NCBI GenBank assembly: GCA_035624355.1
Contig: DASPRQ010000014.1
Coordinates: forward strand, 1 to 9,763
Source of the DNA: Usitatibacter sp035624355
Lineage (GTDB): Bacteria; Pseudomonadota; Gammaproteobacteria; Burkholderiales; Usitatibacteraceae
Direction: 5' to 3'
Length of the DNA: 9,763 bases
Shown here: positions 6,069 to 9,763 of the stretch, one piece after another
Layout of the letters: the number at the start of each line of letters is the position of its first letter
Position numbering within the stretch: the first letter of the stretch is position 1
Notes under the pieces: generated by a model
The model's database searches: none
The model's input: the letters and a program-made list of their open reading frames with translations, nothing else
Told to the model about the DNA's origin: nothing
Made by a program: the position numbers and the translations under genes

Positions 6069-6216
6069 ATTGTCGCGGAAAGCGCGGCGCCTTCGCGCCC
6101 GATCCCATCAGGATATCTTACGAATCGGCGAAGCAGAATTGAGTAGTCCTGATGCATCGCGCGCCTTATGTTTGCGGGCAAGGCGCGGAGCGTCGACCCG
6201 CGCGCCAAGGAGAGCC
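6069..6216. promoter_or_regulatory. divergent gph-tkt upstream region with inverted repeat
   Basis: This is the AT-richest stretch of the window, lying between two divergent genes, so promoters for both are expected. It holds an 8-bp inverted repeat, CATCAGGA (6106-6113) and TCCTGATG (6147-6154), separated by 33 bases. Between and overlapping these are CTT-N11-AAG (6117-6133), which fits the LysR T-N11-A pattern, and TGA-N7-TGA (6140-6152), which fits the TNA-N7-TNA form reported for CbbR sites. No convincing -35/-10 pair with normal spacing was found. AAGGAGAG (6207-6214) is the transketolase ribosome-binding site. Regulation by CbbR is a hypothesis only. Confidence 0.4.
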
Positions 6217-8229
6217 ATGCATCCCCTCGAAGCCCCCGCGCTCGGCGAGCGCGACCGCCTGTGCGCCAACGCCCTGCGCATGCTCGCGGTCGATGCCGTC
6301 GAGCGCGCGAAGTCCGGCCACCCCGGCATGCCCATGGGCATGGCCGAGATCGCGGTCGCCCTCTGGACCCGGCACCTGCGGCACAACCCCGCGAACCCGC
6401 GCTGGCCGGACCGCGACCGCTTCGTGCTCTCGAACGGCCACGGTTCGATGCTGCTGTACGCGCTCCTGCACCTTTCGGGCTACGACCTGCCCATGGACGA
6501 GCTGCGCCGCTTCCGCCAGCTCCATTCGAAGACGCCCGGCCATCCGGAATTCGGCGCGACGCCCGGCGTGGAGACGACCACGGGGCCGCTCGGACAGGGG
6601 CTCGCGAACGCGGTGGGCATGGCGCTCGCCGAGCGCGTGCTCGCGGGCCGCTTCAACCGCCCGGGCCTCGACGTCGTGGACCATCGCACGTACGCGTTCG
6701 TCGGCGACGGGTGCCTCATGGAAGGCATCTCCCACGAGGCCTGCTCGCTCGCGGGCACCCTGGGGCTCGCCAAGCTCGCCGTGCTGTACGACATGAACGG
6801 CATCTCGATCGACGGGGCCGTCGAGGGATGGTTCACCGACGACACGCCCGGGCGCTTCCGCGCCTACGGGTGGAACGTGGTCGGCCCGGTGGACGGCCAC
6901 GACGTGGAGGCGGTGGACCAGGCGCTCAAAGAGGCGCGCCGATCGGCCAAGCCCACGCTCATCGCGTGCCGCACGGTCATCGGGCACGGCAGCCCCGCCA
7001 AGGCGGGCACCGCGGACGTGCACGGCGCCCCGCTCGGAACGGCCGAGGCGGCGGCCACGCGCAAGGCCCTCGGATGGCCCCACGAGCCGTTCGAGGTGCC
7101 CGACGCGGTGCGCCAGGGGTTCGACGCGCGCAGCCGCGGAGAGCGCGCCGAATCGGAGTGGAACGCGCTCTTCGAACGCTACCGCGCCGCCCATCCCGCC
7201 CTCGCGGCCGAATTCTCGCGCGTGATGGCCGGCGAGCTCCCGGCCGAATTCGACGCGGCGATGGATCGGCACCTCGCGGCCGTGCGCGCCTCCGACGCGC
7301 CGATCGCGACGCGCCAGGCGTCCCAGCGCGCCATCGAGGCGCTCGCGGCGGCCCTTCCCGAGCTCTTCGGGGGCTCGGCCGACCTCACCCATTCGAACCT
7401 CACGCGGTGGAAGGCCGCCGAGACCGTGGGGCACGACGGGGGCAACTACATCTCCTACGGGGTGCGCGAGTTCGGCATGACCGCGGTGCTCAACGGGCTC
7501 GCCCTGCACGGCGGCCTGGTCCCGTTCGGCGGCACGTTCCTCGTGTTCTCCGACTACGCGCGCAACGCCGTGCGCATGTCCGCGCTCATGAAGCAGCGCG
7601 TGATACACGTCTACACGCACGACTCGATCGGGCTGGGCGAGGACGGTCCCACGCACCAGCCGGTGGAGCACGTCGCGTCGCTGCGCCTCATCCCGAACCT
7701 CGACGTCTGGCGGCCCTGCGACGCGACCGAAACGGCCGTCGCGTGGCGCGAGGCGGTGCGCCGCCGCGACGGCCCCAGCGCTCTCGTCCTCTCGCGCCAG
7801 GCGCTGCCGCCGATGGCGCGCGACGAGGCCGCGTGCGCCGCGATCGCCCGCGGCGGCTACGTTCTCAAGCGCGAGGAGGCGCCGCTCGCGATCGTGCTCG
7901 CCGCCACCGGGTCCGAGGTGGCGCTCGCCGCCTCCGTGGCCGCGCAGCTCGAGGCGCAGGGCCGCGGCGCGCGCGTGGTGTCCCTGCCCTGCGTCGAGCG
8001 CTTCCTCGCGCAGCCGAAGGACGCCCGCGAAGCGGTGCTGCCGCGCGGCGTTGCGACGCTCGGCATCGAGGCGGGGCATCCGTCGGGGCTCGCCGGCGCG
8101 CTCGGCCCGGGCAGCGACGTGATCGGTATCGCGACCTTCGGCGAGTCGGCGCCCGCCGCCGACCTCATGCGCCATTTCGGATTCACGGTGGAGGCCGCCC
8201 TCGGGCGCGCGCTCGCCCTCCTCGCCTGA
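6217..8229 (+). CDS. tkt: transketolase
   Basis: This 670-residue transketolase (close to the roughly 663 of E. coli TktA) moves two-carbon ketol units between sugar phosphates in the Calvin cycle and pentose phosphate pathway. Features are H35 in SGHPGMPMG, SNGHGSMLLY, the thiamine diphosphate/metal motif GDGCLMEG (D164) ending in NGISIDG, and the catalytic glutamate E418 in GVREFGM. Further on are the THDSIGLGEDGPTHQP substrate/cofactor segment and the C-terminal transketolase domain. The ATG at 6217 is preceded by AAGGAGAG, which decides the start against longer in-frame options. It is divergent from the phosphoglycolate phosphatase gene and followed 31 bases later by fructose-bisphosphate aldolase, so the pair probably forms a carbon-metabolism operon (cbbT-cbbA). 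No missing residues were noticed. Confidence 0.97.
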   Translation: MHPLEAPALGERDRLCANALRMLAVDAVERAKSGHPGMPMGMAEIAVALWTRHLRHNPANPRWPDRDRFVLSNGHGSMLLYALLHLSGYDLPMDELRRFRQLHSKTPGHPEFGATPGVETTTGPLGQGLANAVGMALAERVLAGRFNRPGLDVVDHRTYAFVGDGCLMEGISHEACSLAGTLGLAKLAVLYDMNGISIDGAVEGWFTDDTPGRFRAYGWNVVGPVDGHDVEAVDQALKEARRSAKPTLIACRTVIGHGSPAKAGTADVHGAPLGTAEAAATRKALGWPHEPFEVPDAVRQGFDARSRGERAESEWNALFERYRAAHPALAAEFSRVMAGELPAEFDAAMDRHLAAVRASDAPIATRQASQRAIEALAAALPELFGGSADLTHSNLTRWKAAETVGHDGGNYISYGVREFGMTAVLNGLALHGGLVPFGGTFLVFSDYARNAVRMSALMKQRVIHVYTHDSIGLGEDGPTHQPVEHVASLRLIPNLDVWRPCDATETAVAWREAVRRRDGPSALVLSRQALPPMARDEAACAAIARGGYVLKREEAPLAIVLAATGSEVALAASVAAQLEAQGRGARVVSLPCVERFLAQPKDAREAVLPRGVATLGIEAGHPSGLAGALGPGSDVIGIATFGESAPAADLMRHFGFTVEAALGRALALLA

Positions 8230-8260
8230 CGATTCCACAAGACCCGAACCGGAGCCCGCC

Positions 8261-9325
8261 ATGCCCCTCGTTTCCCTTCGCCAGGTGCTCGACCACGCCG
8301 CCGAGCACGACTACGGAGTGCCCGCCTTCAACGTGAACAACCTCGAGCAGGTGCAGGCGATCCTCGAGGCCGCCGAGGCCACCTCGAGCCCGGTGATCCT
8401 CCAGGCCTCGGCGGGGGCCCGCAAGTACGCGGGCGAGCCGTTCCTGCGCCACCTCATCCTGGGCGCGCTCGAGTCCTATCCGAAGATCCCGATCGTCATG
8501 CACCAGGACCACGGCGCGAGCCCGTCGGTCTGCGAGGCCTCGATCCGCTCGGGCTTCACGAGCGTGATGATGGACGGCTCGCTCCAGGAGGACATGAAGA
8601 CGCCGGCCTCGTGGGACTACAACGTGGCCGTGACGCGCAAGGTCGTCGAGATGGCGCACCCGCTCGGCGTCTCCGTCGAAGGCGAGGTGGGGTGCCTGGG
8701 CTCGCTCGAGTCGGGCGAGGCGGGCGAGGAGGACGGCTCCGGGGCGGCGGGCAAGCTTTCGCGCGAGCAGCTCCTCACCGATCCGGACCAGGCCGCGGAC
8801 TTCGTGCGCCTCACGGGCGTGGACGCGCTCGCGGTGGCGATCGGCACCTCGCACGGCGCCTACAAGTTCTCGCGCAAGCCCACCGGCGACATCCTCGCCA
8901 TCGACCGCATCAAGGCGATCCACGCGCGCATCCCGAACACGCACCTCGTGATGCACGGCTCGTCCTCGGTGCCGCAGGAATGGCTCGAGGTGATCCGCAA
9001 GTACGGCGGCGCCATCCGCGAGACCTACGGCGTTCCCGTGGAGGAGATCCGCGAGGGCATCCGCCACGGCGTGCGCAAGGTGAACATCGACACCGACATT
9101 CGCCTCGCCATGACCGGCGCGATGCGCCGCGTGATGGGCGAGCACCCCGAGGAGTTCGACCCGCGGGCGTTTCTCAAGGCGGCGCGAACCGCGGCCCGCG
9201 ACCTGTGCCGCGAGCGCTTCGAGGCGTTCGGATGCGCCGGCCAGGCCACGAAGATCCGTCCCGCCCCCCTCGAGGCGATGGCGCGGCGCTACTCCGAGCG
9301 CGCGCAGCCGGCCACGGCGCACTGA
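8261..9325 (+). CDS. fba: class II fructose-bisphosphate aldolase
   Basis: This 354-residue zinc-dependent class II aldolase makes fructose-1,6-bisphosphate from dihydroxyacetone phosphate and glyceraldehyde-3-phosphate; Calvin-cycle versions (CbbA) also make sedoheptulose-1,7-bisphosphate. Catalytic D83 and zinc ligand H84 lie in MHQDHGAS. Further metal/active-site residues are E142 in VEGEVGCLGS, H198 in GTSHGAYKF and H232 in VMHGSSSVP. NIDTDIRLAMTGA is the phosphate-binding segment. The insert after GCLGSLE (SGEAGEEDGSG) and overall length match the proteobacterial CbbA-like subgroup. GGAG (8251-8254) lies 6 bases before the ATG. It follows transketolase in the same direction and ends convergently with a phosphatase gene. 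Confidence 0.97.
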   Translation: MPLVSLRQVLDHAAEHDYGVPAFNVNNLEQVQAILEAAEATSSPVILQASAGARKYAGEPFLRHLILGALESYPKIPIVMHQDHGASPSVCEASIRSGFTSVMMDGSLQEDMKTPASWDYNVAVTRKVVEMAHPLGVSVEGEVGCLGSLESGEAGEEDGSGAAGKLSREQLLTDPDQAADFVRLTGVDALAVAIGTSHGAYKFSRKPTGDILAIDRIKAIHARIPNTHLVMHGSSSVPQEWLEVIRKYGGAIRETYGVPVEEIREGIRHGVRKVNIDTDIRLAMTGAMRRVMGEHPEEFDPRAFLKAARTAARDLCRERFEAFGCAGQATKIRPAPLEAMARRYSERAQPATAH

Positions 9326-9338
9326 GCACAGCGCCGCG

Positions 9339-9353
9339 GCGGCCTCAGGCCGC
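9339..9353. terminator. small convergent hairpin between fba and phosphatase gene
   Basis: A perfect 6-bp GC stem, GCGGCC (9339-9344) with GGCCGC (9348-9353), encloses a 3-base TCA loop that is the stop codon of the opposing phosphatase gene. It starts 14 bases after the aldolase stop. No T-run follows, so terminator function is tentative. Confidence 0.35.
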
Positions 9354-9763
9354 GCCCTTGTGCGGTGGGACCAGCTCGGCCTCGATGCGGTCGAGCCAGC
9401 GCGCGGCCGCCTCTTCCACCATGTCGAGGACGCGCTCGAAGCCTTCCACGCCGCCGTAGTAGGGATCGGGCACGTCCTCGCCCTTCCAGCGCTCGCTCGC
9501 GTCGAGGAAGAGGCCCAGCGCCGCCTTCGAGCCCCGCGGCGCGATGGCGCGCAGCAGGCGCAGGTGCCCGCGGTCCATGGCGAGGACGTAGTCGTGCTTG
9601 TGGAAATCCCGGTCGCTCACCTGCGAGGCGCGCAGCAAAGAGAGGTCGTAGCCGCGCCGCGCGGCGTGGCGCACCGCGCGCGGGTCGGGGGATTCGCCGA
9701 CGTGGTAGTCGTGGGTGCCCGCCGAGGCCACGCGCACCCGCTCCGGCAACCCCCGCTCGGAGG
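9345..9763 (-). CDS. low-molecular-weight protein tyrosine phosphatase (5' truncated)
   Basis: This is the C-terminal 138 residues of a low-molecular-weight protein tyrosine phosphatase (Wzb/Etp/arsenate-reductase-like fold). Visible are SAGTHDYHVGESPDPRA, which follows the P-loop region in this family, the segment DYVLAMDRGHLRLL, and VPDPYYGG, whose first Asp is the general acid. The C-terminal helix GFERVLDMVEEAA is also characteristic. The catalytic CX5R P-loop would lie about 25-30 residues further N-terminal, beyond the window, so activity cannot be confirmed here. The reading frame is open through the window end; the TTG at 9749 is not the real start. The gene converges on the aldolase gene with a 19-base gap. 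Role (exopolysaccharide control or general signalling) is unknown. Confidence 0.9.
   Translation of the reverse strand, partial: SERGLPERVRVASAGTHDYHVGESPDPRAVRHAARRGYDLSLLRASQVSDRDFHKHDYVLAMDRGHLRLLRAIAPRGSKAALGLFLDASERWKGEDVPDPYYGGVEGFERVLDMVEEAAARWLDRIEAELVPPHKGAA

Noticed and set aside
6139..6172. TTGAGT with a downstream TATGTT as a sigma-70 promoter for transketolase
   Set aside because: The spacer is 22 bases, too long for a normal -35/-10 pair, so I did not list it as a promoter.
5845..6216. Longer upstream start for transketolase
   Set aside because: The extension would overlap the divergent phosphatase gene and has no transketolase similarity, while AAGGAGAG sits just before the ATG at 6217.
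6166..8262. A 698-codon open frame on the minus strand opposite transketolase
   Set aside because: It is antisense to an unmistakable transketolase; its translation is rich in R, G, A, H and E with no recognisable motif, as expected from third-position GC bias.
8183..9322. A 379-codon minus-strand open frame opposite the aldolase gene
   Set aside because: Antisense shadow of a fully conserved class II aldolase; no motif of its own.

Overview
The window is uniformly very GC-rich and densely coded, with strong Shine-Dalgarno sites and short intergenic gaps. It looks like the chromosome of a proteobacterium. The class II fructose-bisphosphate aldolase closely resembles, from memory, betaproteobacterial Calvin-cycle aldolases, so a betaproteobacterial (or nearby gammaproteobacterial) chemolithoautotrophic sulfur oxidizer is my best guess. 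Taxonomy is inference; no marker gene is present.

Region 1 (1-5324, + strand) is one tightly packed operon of seven genes. It starts with a 5'-truncated HdrA/QmoB-like flavo-iron-sulfur protein carrying a C-terminal MvhD-type domain. Next come a soluble HdrC-like ferredoxin subunit (4-base overlap), an HdrB-like subunit with two complete CCG cysteine motifs, a DsrE-family sulfurtransferase, a TusA sulfur carrier, a sulfide:quinone oxidoreductase-like flavoprotein and a DUF1641 protein. The set suggests a cytoplasmic sulfur-handling and electron-transfer system. Sulfur carriers (DsrE, TusA) would pass persulfide sulfur, the Qmo/Hdr-like subunits would move electrons, and an SQR-like protein would connect to the quinone pool. 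The usual membrane subunit QmoC is not in the window; the soluble HdrC-HdrB pair stands where it would be expected.

Region 2 (5325-9325) holds Calvin-cycle and carbon genes. A phosphoglycolate phosphatase (- strand) converges on the sulfur operon across a hairpin whose loop contains its stop codon. It is divergent from transketolase (+), and the roughly 150-bp shared upstream region is the AT-richest stretch of the window, with an 8-bp inverted repeat and LysR/CbbR-like half-sites. Transketolase is followed directly by a class II fructose-bisphosphate aldolase; the gap, pgk and pyk genes that often lie between them in betaproteobacteria are missing here.

Region 3 (9326-9763) holds the 3' part of a low-molecular-weight protein tyrosine phosphatase gene on the - strand, convergent with the aldolase gene across a second small hairpin and truncated by the window end.

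No tRNA, rRNA, CRISPR array, insertion sequence or phage gene was seen. The most interesting part is the sulfur operon: a QmoB/HdrCB-type electron-transfer module fused in one transcript with DsrE, TusA, an SQR-like protein and DUF1641, sitting next to carbon-fixation genes.
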